Assembly (NCBI RefSeq): GCF_030811715.1
Contig: NZ_JAUSRH010000001.1
Coordinates: forward strand, 186,001 to 250,000
DNA: 64,000 nt
Source of the DNA: Sinomonas atrocyanea
Lineage (GTDB): Bacteria; Actinomycetota; Actinomycetes; Actinomycetales; Micrococcaceae
Direction: 5' to 3'
The translations under genes and the position numbers were made by a program. Positions 32,008-40,059 of this stretch are shown in pieces; the stretch's first letter is position 1; every line of letters starts with the position of its first letter. The notes below the pieces were generated by a model. The model saw only the letters and a program-made list of their open reading frames with translations, searched no databases and was not told the origin of the DNA.

Positions 32008-32777
32008 CTTCCGCCTTTGACCCGGACGACCTCAGCGTCGTCGACGAGCTCCTCGAGGGACTGGACGCCGAGGACGCCGAGTCCCTCCGCCCGGTCCTCG
32101 CCGAGCTCCGCGGGCTCGCAGAGTCCGAGCCCGTGCTGCCCAACCGGCGCCTGGCCAGCCTCCTCGCCGCCGCGCCCGGCCCCTCCGCCGCTGCCCTGAC
32201 GTCCGCCGACGAGCAGCCGTCCGCCGACGAGCAGCGCCCCGAAGCCCGGCACGAGGCCGCCCCGGCCACGGTGGTGGACCTCGAGGCAGTCCGCAGCACC
32301 CGCAGCCCGTCGCGGCGCCGCCGCGGCCGTCCGGCCACGACCGCGCTCATCATCGCGATCGCCGCCGGCGCCGCCTCCGCCGGCGCCGCCGCCGCGGCCC
32401 AGGGCGGCTTCCACCTCTGGCCGGGCAGCAACACCAACGCCGTGGACAACGCGCCCGGCCAGGCTCCGTCCACGGCGGGGACGGGACAGGCGTCCCTCCC
32501 TGCCCGGGTGGCGCCCGCCGTCCCGGCCCCGGGCAGCTCATCTGCGCCGGAGGGCACCCAGGCGCCGGCCACGGTGGCACCCGCGTCAGCGCGGCCGGCG
32601 TCGCCCGTCACGCCGTCTGCTCCCGCGCCCGCCGGCAGCGTCCCCGCTGTCCCGCTCCCGCAGCTGCCGCTCAGCCCGCCCTCGCTCGCGCCGAGCGCAG
32701 TGCCCACGATGCCGCACCTGCCGCCCGCACCCACGCCGCCGTCGCTGCTGCCCGGCCTGCTGCCGAAGCTGCCGTAG
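32004..32777 (+). CDS. Putative membrane anti-sigma factor with Pro-rich outer tail
   Basis: A 257-residue single-pass protein coupled to the ECF sigma gene by an ATGA overlap. The N-terminal 110 residues are cytoplasmic and acidic (DDLSVVDELLEGLDAEDAE) and could bind the sigma factor; no zinc-binding anti-sigma motif (HxxxCxxC) is present. A membrane helix lies at about 112-134, then a long outer tail made almost only of Pro, Ala, Ser, Val and Leu. The assignment as anti-sigma rests on position and topology, not on homology. Confidence 0.55.
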   Translation: MTSAFDPDDLSVVDELLEGLDAEDAESLRPVLAELRGLAESEPVLPNRRLASLLAAAPGPSAAALTSADEQPSADEQRPEARHEAAPATVVDLEAVRSTRSPSRRRRGRPATTALIIAIAAGAASAGAAAAAQGGFHLWPGSNTNAVDNAPGQAPSTAGTGQASLPARVAPAVPAPGSSSAPEGTQAPATVAPASARPASPVTPSAPAPAGSVPAVPLPQLPLSPPSLAPSAVPTMPHLPPAPTPPSLLPGLLPKLP

Positions 32778-32787
32778 GACGGGCCGG

Positions 32788-32820
32788 CCGCCGGCGCGGG
32801 CGGCCCGCCCGCGCCGGCGG
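32788..32820. terminator. GC hairpin between convergent genes
   Basis: Bases 32788-32803 and 32805-32820 are reverse complements (16 bp, inner pairs opening to form the loop). It lies between the end of the anti-sigma gene and the end of upp on the other strand. Confidence 0.5.
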
Positions 32821-32826
32821 GCCCTG

Positions 32827-33462
32827 CTATTTGGCCAGGCCGTAGAGGCGGTCTCCCGCGTCGCCCAGTCCGGGGACGATGTAGGCCTTCTCGTTGAGCC
32901 GCTCGTCGATCGAGGCGAGCACGATCTTCACGTTCGAGTCCCCCAGCCCCTTCTCGAGGCGCGCGAGCCCTTCAGGGGCGGCGAGCAGGCAGATGCACGT
33001 GACATCGCTGGCGCCGCGCCGGAAGAGGAACTTCACGGCCTCGCTCAGGGTCCCGCCGGTGGCGAGCATGGGATCGAGCACGAACACCTGGCGGCCCGTG
33101 AGGTCCTCGGGGAGCCGCTCCGCGTAGGTGACGATGTCGAGCGTCTCCTCGTCACGGGCCATCCCGAGGAAGCCGACCTCTGCCGTCGGCACGAGCTTGA
33201 CCATGCCCTCGAGCATGCCCAGGCCCGCGCGCAGGATGGGCACCACGAGGGGTGTGGGCTTGGTGAATGCCGTCCCCACCGTGGTGGTGACGGGCGTCTC
33301 GATCGTCACTGGCTCGGTGCGCACCTCCCGGGTGGCCTCGTAGGCCAGGAGGGTCACGAGCTCCTCGGCCAGCTGCCGGAACACCGGGCTGGGGGTGTTC
33401 TTGTCCCGCAGCACGGTCAGCTTGTGCGCGACGAGGGGGTGGTCGACGACGAGAGTTCGCAT
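32827..33462 (-). CDS. upp: Uracil phosphoribosyltransferase
   Basis: A 211-residue cytoplasmic enzyme that makes UMP from uracil and PRPP in pyrimidine salvage. The sequence is typical along its whole length: [17 protein letters not shown], the dimer element [11 protein letters not shown], the PRPP loop [11 protein letters not shown], the hood [11 protein letters not shown] and the uracil-binding end [15 protein letters not shown]. Length matches the family (about 209). It is a single gene between two unrelated transcription units. Confidence 0.97.
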   Translation of the reverse strand: MRTLVVDHPLVAHKLTVLRDKNTPSPVFRQLAEELVTLLAYEATREVRTEPVTIETPVTTTVGTAFTKPTPLVVPILRAGLGMLEGMVKLVPTAEVGFLGMARDEETLDIVTYAERLPEDLTGRQVFVLDPMLATGGTLSEAVKFLFRRGASDVTCICLLAAPEGLARLEKGLGDSNVKIVLASIDERLNEKAYIVPGLGDAGDRLYGLAK

Positions 33463-33489
33463 GGCAGAGAACCTACCAGCCCCTCCTGA

Positions 33490-34899
<1,410 letters not shown>

Positions 34900-34968
34900 C
34901 CCCGTGGGTGGAATGATGGGCGGGACATCGGGCGGCAACCTCACATTTCCTCCTTCCCCGGCGTCTTC

Positions 34969-35475
34969 ATGGTGATGGACACGAAACAGCCCTTCGAAAA
35001 GCTCGTCGAGCTCCACGGAGCCGCGGTGCTGCGGGTGTGCCGTGCGGTCGTCGGCCCGCTGGACGCCGAGGACGTCTGGCAGGAGACCTTCCTCTCGGCC
35101 CTGCGCGCCTACACCGACCTGCCGCCCGATGCCAACGTCGAGGCGTGGCTCGTGACCATCGCCCACCGCCGTTCGCTCGACGCCGTACGGGCAGCGGGGC
35201 GCCGAGCCGTCCCCGTCGAGTCCGTGCCGGAGGGACGCTCGCCGCTCGGGAACCCTGCCCCGCCGGACGACGGCGTGTGGGGCCAGGTCGCGCGCCTGCC
35301 CGACAAGCAGCGGCGCGTCATCGCCTACCGCTACCTCGGCGATCTTCCCTTCGGGGAGATCGCCGCGATCGTCGGCGGCACCCCCGCCGCCGCCCGACGC
35401 TCCGCCGCGGACGGGCTCAGGAAGCTGCGCACCCTCGTCTCGGCAGACCTGCTGCCCGAAGGAGACCCCTCATGA
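34969..35475 (+). CDS. ECF-type sigma factor heading the alkylation-repair operon
   Basis: A 168-residue sigma factor. Region 2 is VELHGAAVLRVCRAVVG, DAEDVWQETFLSALRAY and WLVTIAHRRSLDAVRA; region 4 is LPDKQRRVIAYRYLGDL and FGEIAAIVGGTPAAARRSA. An ATG at 34975 could also serve as start. Its stop overlaps the start of ogt (ATGA), and ogt, alkB, tag and alkA follow without significant gaps. It is therefore the likely transcriptional activator of this repair set. No conventional anti-sigma gene is next to it. Confidence 0.9.
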   Translation: MVMDTKQPFEKLVELHGAAVLRVCRAVVGPLDAEDVWQETFLSALRAYTDLPPDANVEAWLVTIAHRRSLDAVRAAGRRAVPVESVPEGRSPLGNPAPPDDGVWGQVARLPDKQRRVIAYRYLGDLPFGEIAAIVGGTPAAARRSAADGLRKLRTLVSADLLPEGDPS

Positions 35476-36137
35476 ACCGCCCCCACATCGACACGGCTGC
35501 AACCGGTGCCGACTCCCCGTCACCGGGCCCCGGCGCCGTGGACCTCGCCTTCGCCCCCCACCTGACGGTGATCGAACCCGGCACCCTCGAGCGGCTCCGG
35601 GGCTCGCTGGCGGCCGAGGCCGGCCGGGAGGGACTGCTCGACGTCGCCTACCGGGTGGTCGACTCGCCGCTGGGCCAGCTCCTCATCGCCGCGACCGAAC
35701 GCGGCCTGGTCCGCGTGGCCTTCGAGCGGGAGGGCCTCGACGCCGTCCTGCAGACCCTCGCCGACCGGCTGAGCCCGCGCATCCTCGAGGCCCCCGGGCG
35801 CCTGGGCTCCGCCGCCCGCGAGATCGAGGAGTACTTCGCCGGCCGGCGCACGAGCTTCGATCTGCCCTTGGACCTGAGCCTCTCCGCCGGGTTCCGCCGC
35901 ACCGTGCTCGCCCATCTCGGTGAGATCCCCTTCGGCTCCACCGAGAGCTACACCGAGGTTGCCCGCGCCGTGGGGAACCCGAAGGCCGTCCGCGCGGTCG
36001 GATCGGCATGCGCGACCAATCCTCTCCCGCTCGTGATCCCGTGCCATCGGGTGCTGCGCTCCGACGGGAGCCTCGGCGGCTACATCGGCGGCCTGGAGGC
36101 GAAGACCGCGCTGCTCTCGCTCGAGGCGGCCGCATGA
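35472..36137 (+). CDS. ogt: Methylated-DNA-protein-cysteine methyltransferase with N-terminal extension
   Basis: A 221-residue suicide repair protein that removes alkyl groups from O6-alkylguanine. The core is canonical: VVDSPLGQLLIAATERGLVRV at the start of the fold, FGSTESYTEVARAVGNPKAVRAVG (helix-turn-helix with the Arg finger) and PLVIPCHRVLRSDG, where Cys is the methyl acceptor. About 55 residues precede the core, more than E. coli Ogt has, including a charged helix PGTLERLRGSLAAEAGREGLLDVAYR. It is translationally coupled to the ECF sigma gene upstream and to alkB downstream (ATGA at both ends). The extension could contact the sigma factor; this is inference. Confidence 0.93.
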   Translation: MNRPHIDTAATGADSPSPGPGAVDLAFAPHLTVIEPGTLERLRGSLAAEAGREGLLDVAYRVVDSPLGQLLIAATERGLVRVAFEREGLDAVLQTLADRLSPRILEAPGRLGSAAREIEEYFAGRRTSFDLPLDLSLSAGFRRTVLAHLGEIPFGSTESYTEVARAVGNPKAVRAVGSACATNPLPLVIPCHRVLRSDGSLGGYIGGLEAKTALLSLEAAA

Positions 36138-36805
36138 GCGGGGCGCTCTTCGGTGACGAGCTGCTCGAGAGGCCCCGCCGCGAGCTCGCCCCGGGCGCCG
36201 TCCATGTGCCCGGCTGGCTCACCCTCGAGCAGCAGGCGTGGATCGCCGAGCGGTTCCGCGAGTGGTCGGCCGGCCCGGTGCCCCCGCGGGCGGCGGCCGT
36301 GAGGGGGCACGAAATGTCCGTGAAGACGGTGTGCCTGGGCTGGCACTGGCAGCCCTACCGCTACACGCGCGAGGCGACCGACGTCAACGGCGCCCGGGTG
36401 CTGCCGCTGCCCGACTGGCTCGAGCGCGTGGGACGGCTCGCTGTCGCCGAGGCCTACGGCCCCAGCAAGACGGTCCGCCAGTACGCGCCCGACACTGCAC
36501 TCGTGAACTACTACGACGAGGACGCGCGGATGGGCATGCACCAGGACAAGGACGAGGTCTCCCGCGCGCCGGTCGTGTCCCTGTCCGTGGGCAACAGCTG
36601 CCTGTTCCGCTTCGGCAACTCGGAATCACGGGCGCGGCCGTACGAGGACCTCGTGCTGGCCTCCGGTGACCTCTTCGTGTTCGGCGGCCCGGCGCGGCTC
36701 GCCTTCCACGGCGTGATGAAGACCTATCCGGGCACTGCGCCCGCCGGGTGCGGTCTCGAGACAGGGCGCATCAACATCACCCTCCGCGTGACCGGACTGG
36801 ACTGA
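36134..36805 (+). CDS. alkB: AlkB-type DNA dealkylase (2-oxoglutarate/Fe(II) dioxygenase)
   Basis: A 223-residue oxidative demethylase for 1-methyladenine and 3-methylcytosine. The iron triad is in MGMHQDKDE (HxD) and RLAFHGVMK (distal His), and the 2-oxoglutarate arginine is in TGRINITLRVTG. Upstream, ALVNYYDEDA matches the AlkB substrate loop, and GWHWQPYRYTREA is typical of the bacterial group. Length is close to E. coli AlkB (216). The ATG overlaps the ogt stop. It is the third gene of the operon. Confidence 0.94.
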   Translation: MSGALFGDELLERPRRELAPGAVHVPGWLTLEQQAWIAERFREWSAGPVPPRAAAVRGHEMSVKTVCLGWHWQPYRYTREATDVNGARVLPLPDWLERVGRLAVAEAYGPSKTVRQYAPDTALVNYYDEDARMGMHQDKDEVSRAPVVSLSVGNSCLFRFGNSESRARPYEDLVLASGDLFVFGGPARLAFHGVMKTYPGTAPAGCGLETGRINITLRVTGLD

Positions 36806-36817
36806 AGGAGCATCCCC

Positions 36818-37414
36818 ATGGCCGAGGCAGCACTCATCACGGGCGAGGACGGTCTCTCCCGGCCGCTCTGGGCGAGCGCGGACGCGCTCATGCGCGAGTA
36901 CTACGACACCGAGTGGGGCATGCCCGTGCGCGATGAGCAGGGCGTGTACGAGCGGATCTGCCTCGAGGGCTTCCAGGCCGGCCTCTCCTGGGCCACGATC
37001 CTGCGGAAGCGGCCTGCGTTCCGCGCGGCCTTCGCCGGCTTCGACCCCGAGGCCGTCGCACGGTTCACGTCCGAGGACGTGGAGCGGCTCATGCTCGACG
37101 GGGGAATCGTCCGCAACCGGGCCAAGATCACCGCCTCCATCACCAACGCGCGCGCCACCCTCGCGCTCCGCGACGAGGGGGGCCTGGCTGAGTTCGTGTG
37201 GTCGTTCCAGCCCGCCGAGACGCCTGCGCCGGCCTCCTTCGCCGAGATCCCGTCCACCTCGCCGGAATCCATCGCCCTCTCGAAGGCGCTGCGCAAGAAG
37301 GGCTTCGCGTTCGTGGGCCCCACCACGATGTTCGCCCTCATGGAGGCCATCGGCATCATCGACACCCACCTCGTGGGCAGCCACCGCCGCGGCAGCTCCG
37401 GCGTGTGGGGCTAA
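36818..37414 (+). CDS. tag: DNA-3-methyladenine glycosylase I lacking the zinc-snap ligands
   Basis: A 198-residue glycosylase that excises 3-methyladenine. The catalytic region is canonical: ICLEGFQAGLSWATILRKR (Glu as in E. coli Glu38), VERLMLDGGIVRNRAKI and ALSKALRKKGFAFVGPTT. The zinc snap of E. coli Tag (Cys4, His17, His175, Cys179) is largely gone: by alignment Cys4 is Pro16 (SRPLW), His17 is Tyr29 (EYYDTEWG) and Cys179 is Ser (THLVGSH), with only His175 kept. ATG 36818 follows GAAGGAG. It is fourth in the operon, 12 bp after alkB. Confidence 0.93.
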   Translation: MAEAALITGEDGLSRPLWASADALMREYYDTEWGMPVRDEQGVYERICLEGFQAGLSWATILRKRPAFRAAFAGFDPEAVARFTSEDVERLMLDGGIVRNRAKITASITNARATLALRDEGGLAEFVWSFQPAETPAPASFAEIPSTSPESIALSKALRKKGFAFVGPTTMFALMEAIGIIDTHLVGSHRRGSSGVWG

Positions 37415-37420
37415 CCCACG

Positions 37421-38434
37421 GTGCTCGAGCGCAGCGACGCGGAGCCGAAACCCCGCCGTCCCGGGACGGCCGCGGCCGCCACGGCACCCATCCGGCTGGA
37501 GGCCCCCGGCGGCCTCGCGTCCTCCGCGATGCTCGCGAGCCTCGCGGCCCACACCGTGCCGGGCGCCGAACGCACCGACCCCACCACGGGCACCCACGAG
37601 CGGCTCGTGCACACCGCCCAAGGAGCGGTCGCCGTCTCGGTGCGGCTCGACGACCACGGCGTCGACCTCACCGTCCACGCTTCCCCAGACGTCATGGCGG
37701 CTGTGGTGCCGGCGGTCAGGTCATGGCTGGACCTCTCGACCGACCTGGGCGCCGTCCGCACGGCCCTGCGCGCCGATCCGCTCCTCCGACCTCTCGTGGA
37801 CGCCCGGCCCGCATTGCGGGTCACCGGAACCACCGACGTCTTCCAGACCGCTGTGACAACCGTGCTCGGCCAACAGGTCTCCCTCGCGGCAGGACGCACC
37901 TTCGCGGGGCGCCTCGTAGTCGCCTACGGGCAGCCCGGTCCTCACCGGTTCACCCAGTTCCCCACCGCCGCCGTCCTCGCCGAGGTCCGGCCGGAGGAAC
38001 TCCAAGCCGCCGTCGGCCTGACGTCCTCCCGCGCCCGCACGGTCCGCGCCCTCGCGGAGGCCTTCGCGGACCGGGGCCACTCTCCCGGTGACGCCGGCCT
38101 CAGGCTCACGCGCGACGAGCTCCTCGCCGTCCACGGGGTGGGGCCCTGGACCGCCGATTACCTCGAGGTCCGCACCGGCAGCCGGGACGCCTTCGCCCCA
38201 GGGGACCTCGTGCTGCGCCGCGCCCTCGGCGGCATCAGCCCAGCTGAGGCTGCCCGCCGTGCGGAGGCCTGGCGGCCCTTCCGCGCATATGCGCTCGTCC
38301 ACCTATGGACAGCCACCGCCTACGCGCCTGACACCGGCAGCGGCCGCCGGACCCAGGCGGGATCGGACGCCCTCCGTCAGGAGGTCGAGCTCGCGCCGAG
38401 GTCCCAGTTTGGACACACGGGCTCGACTCGGTAG
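37421..38434 (+). CDS. alkA: AlkA-type DNA-3-methyladenine glycosylase II
   Basis: A 337-residue glycosylase of the helix-hairpin-helix superfamily with broad specificity for alkylated bases. The N-terminal AlkA domain (about 25-120) includes VRSWLDLSTDLGAVRTAL. The core has VTTVLGQQVSLAAGRTFAGRLV. The hairpin is ELLAVHGVGPWTADYLEV, and FAPGDLVLRRALG carries the catalytic Asp. No Ada domain is fused, unlike many actinobacterial homologues. The GTG start lies 6 bp after the tag stop. The last bases carry the promoter of tRNA-Ser. Confidence 0.92.
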   Translation: MLERSDAEPKPRRPGTAAAATAPIRLEAPGGLASSAMLASLAAHTVPGAERTDPTTGTHERLVHTAQGAVAVSVRLDDHGVDLTVHASPDVMAAVVPAVRSWLDLSTDLGAVRTALRADPLLRPLVDARPALRVTGTTDVFQTAVTTVLGQQVSLAAGRTFAGRLVVAYGQPGPHRFTQFPTAAVLAEVRPEELQAAVGLTSSRARTVRALAEAFADRGHSPGDAGLRLTRDELLAVHGVGPWTADYLEVRTGSRDAFAPGDLVLRRALGGISPAEAARRAEAWRPFRAYALVHLWTATAYAPDTGSGRRTQAGSDALRQEVELAPRSQFGHTGSTR

Positions 38435-38437
38435 AGT
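38409..38437 (+). promoter_or_regulatory. tRNA-Ser promoter inside the 3' end of alkA
   Basis: TTGGAC (38409-38414) and TAGAGT (38432-38437) are separated by exactly 17 nt; transcription would start near 38444, just before the tRNA at 38449. The alkA stop codon TAG is the first half of the -10 element. Confidence 0.65.
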
Positions 38438-38448
38438 AGATGCCTGCT

Positions 38449-38533
38449 GGTGGTGTGTCCGAGCGGCCGAAGGTGCATCACTCGAAATGATGTTTGGGGC
38501 AACCCAACGGGGGTTCAAATCCCTCCACCACCG
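38449..38533 (+). tRNA. tRNA-Ser (anticodon CGA)
   Basis: The acceptor stem GGTGGTG pairs with CACCACC at 38526-38532, with G as discriminator. The anticodon arm CATCA-CTCGAAA-TGATG gives CGA, reading UCG. A long variable arm (TTGGGGCAACCCAA) confirms a class II serine tRNA, and the T loop is TTCAAAT. The CCA end is not encoded. Confidence 0.95.
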
Positions 38534-38540
38534 CCCAGCA

Positions 38541-38586
38541 CGAAGGCCCCGCCTTCCCCGGAATCCCGGGGATCGCGGGGCCTTCG
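38541..38586 (+). terminator. Terminator of tRNA-Ser
   Basis: CGAAGGCCCCGC (38541-38552) pairs perfectly with GCGGGGCCTTCG (38575-38586), 12 bp, with a second small CCCCGG/CCGGGG-type hairpin in the loop. It begins 8 nt after the tRNA. Confidence 0.8.
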
Positions 38587-38702
38587 TCATCCCGCACGGC
38601 GGCCGCGCGGGACGCCCGCAGGCAGCTCGCCTTCCGCACCTGCCCGTTCCCTGCGCTCCGGCGTAGTATGCCGCCCACAGCGTCGATACGAGAGGGACCC
38701 CC

Positions 38703-38795
38703 ATGGCCGTGGAATGGCTCGACGAGGCCAACGCCGAGCTCCGTCCCGGCCTCGCCGCCGTCAAGACCGCGGATTCCCCGGCCCGGAGCGAGTGA
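38703..38795 (+). CDS. Very short ORF (30 aa) upstream of the antiporter
   Basis: MAVEWLDEANAELRPGLAAV opens a 30-residue acidic peptide. ATG 38703 has GAGAGGGA about 6-13 nt upstream, a convincing ribosome site. It ends 12 bp before the antiporter GTG, so the two would be translationally coupled. I do not recognise a family; it could be a small regulatory subunit or a leader peptide. Confidence 0.45.
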   Translation: MAVEWLDEANAELRPGLAAVKTADSPARSE

Positions 38796-38807
38796 GGGCC
38801 AGAGGCG

Positions 38808-39995
38808 GTGTCCTTCGTCGAGCTGTCCCTCATCTGCATCGTCGCGCTGCTCGGTCCCGCGCTTGCAGCCAGGAGGTCCTGGCATCTGCCGCTCGTGCTG
38901 GGCGAGCTCATCGCGGGCGTCGTCGTCGGCAAGTCGCTGCTCGGCTGGGTCGACTCGGACAACGAGACCCTGACCTTCCTCGCTGACCTCGGCTTCGCCC
39001 TCATGATGTTCGTGGCGGGGACCCATGTGCCGATGCGGGACCGGTCCATCCGCGACGCCGTGGGCAAGGGGGCGTTCCGGATGGCCGTGACCTCGGCCGT
39101 CGCCGCCGCCCTCGGGATCGGCACCGCCCTCCTGATCGGCTCGGCCCATGCGCCCCTGTATGTGGTCCTCATGGCCTCGTCCTCCGCGGCGCTCGTGCTC
39201 CCGATCGTCGACTCGCTCAAGCTCACGGGCCGCAGCGTCCTCGAGCTGACGGCGCAGGTCGCGCTTGCCGACGTGGCCGCGATCGTGGCGCTGCCGCTCG
39301 CCATCGACCCGGCCAACGCCGGGCCCAAGGCCATCGGGGCGTTCGCGGTGGCTGTCTGCGCGCTCGTGCTCTGGTGGGTGCTCAGGCACTTCGAGAAGGA
39401 CGGCTCGCGGCGCCGCCTCCACAGCTTCTCCGAGGAGCGCAAGTTCGCCTTGGAGCTGCGCATCCAGCTCTCCATCCTGTTCGCTCTGGCAGGGCTGGCC
39501 GTGTTCACGCACGTCTCGGTCATGCTCTCGGGCTTCGCGTTCGGCCTGGCCGTCTCCGCCGTGGGCGAGCCGCGGAGGCTGGCGCGCCAGCTCTTCGCCC
39601 TCAACGACGGCTTCCTGGGACCTGTGTTCTTCGTGTGGCTGGGCGCCTCGATCGACCTGCGCCAGCTCGGCGGGCACCCGCAGATGGTCGTGCTCGGGCT
39701 CCTGATCGGGGGCGGAGCGGTGGTCGCGCACGCCGTGAGCCGGATGACGGGGCTCCCCCTGCCGTTCGCGATCGGCTCGGCGGCGCAGCTCGGGGTTCCC
39801 GTGGCCGCCGCGACGATCGGGCGCAGCCTCGGAGTCCTCGCCCCCGGCGAGGACTCCGCGCTGCTCCTCGGCGCGCTCCTCACCATTGGGAGCACGACGG
39901 CGGCGGCCTCCTGGGCTGCCAAGCGCGCCGCCGGCGCGGGACCGGCGCCGGGACCCGCCGCCCCCGCGGACGGGGGCGCCCAACCGGCGCAGTAG
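38808..39995 (+). CDS. CPA2-family cation:proton antiporter
   Basis: A 395-residue membrane protein with about 12 helices of the monovalent cation:proton antiporter-2 family (KefB/GerN-like). Typical segments are LPLVLGELIAGVVVGKSLLG at the start, LGFALMMFVAGTHV, the cross-over region TAQVALADVAAIVALP with an intramembrane Asp, FGLAVSAVGEPRRLARQLF and FFVWLGASIDL. No C-terminal TrkA-N domain is present; the tail is Ala/Pro-rich. GTG 38808 is preceded by an AGAGG. The ion exchanged (K+ or Na+) is not determined. Confidence 0.9.
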   Translation: MSFVELSLICIVALLGPALAARRSWHLPLVLGELIAGVVVGKSLLGWVDSDNETLTFLADLGFALMMFVAGTHVPMRDRSIRDAVGKGAFRMAVTSAVAAALGIGTALLIGSAHAPLYVVLMASSSAALVLPIVDSLKLTGRSVLELTAQVALADVAAIVALPLAIDPANAGPKAIGAFAVAVCALVLWWVLRHFEKDGSRRRLHSFSEERKFALELRIQLSILFALAGLAVFTHVSVMLSGFAFGLAVSAVGEPRRLARQLFALNDGFLGPVFFVWLGASIDLRQLGGHPQMVVLGLLIGGGAVVAHAVSRMTGLPLPFAIGSAAQLGVPVAAATIGRSLGVLAPGEDSALLLGALLTIGSTTAAASWAAKRAAGAGPAPGPAAPADGGAQPAQ

Positions 39996-40059
39996 GGCGA
40001 CGTCCACGGCCCGGTCCGCGGCTCTGGACACAGACCCCGGCCGCGCCCACACTGGCCGC

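Noticed and set aside
34935-34965. Possible autoregulated ECF promoter (GCAACC...CGTC) before the alkylation sigma gene
   Set aside because: The spacer is about 21 nt, longer than the usual 16-17 for ECF promoters; not strong enough to list as a site.
36134-36805. AlkB as a general 2-oxoglutarate oxygenase of secondary metabolism
   Set aside because: HxD, distal His and the Arg pair with the NYYDEDA loop, and its place among repair genes, fit DNA dealkylase AlkB.
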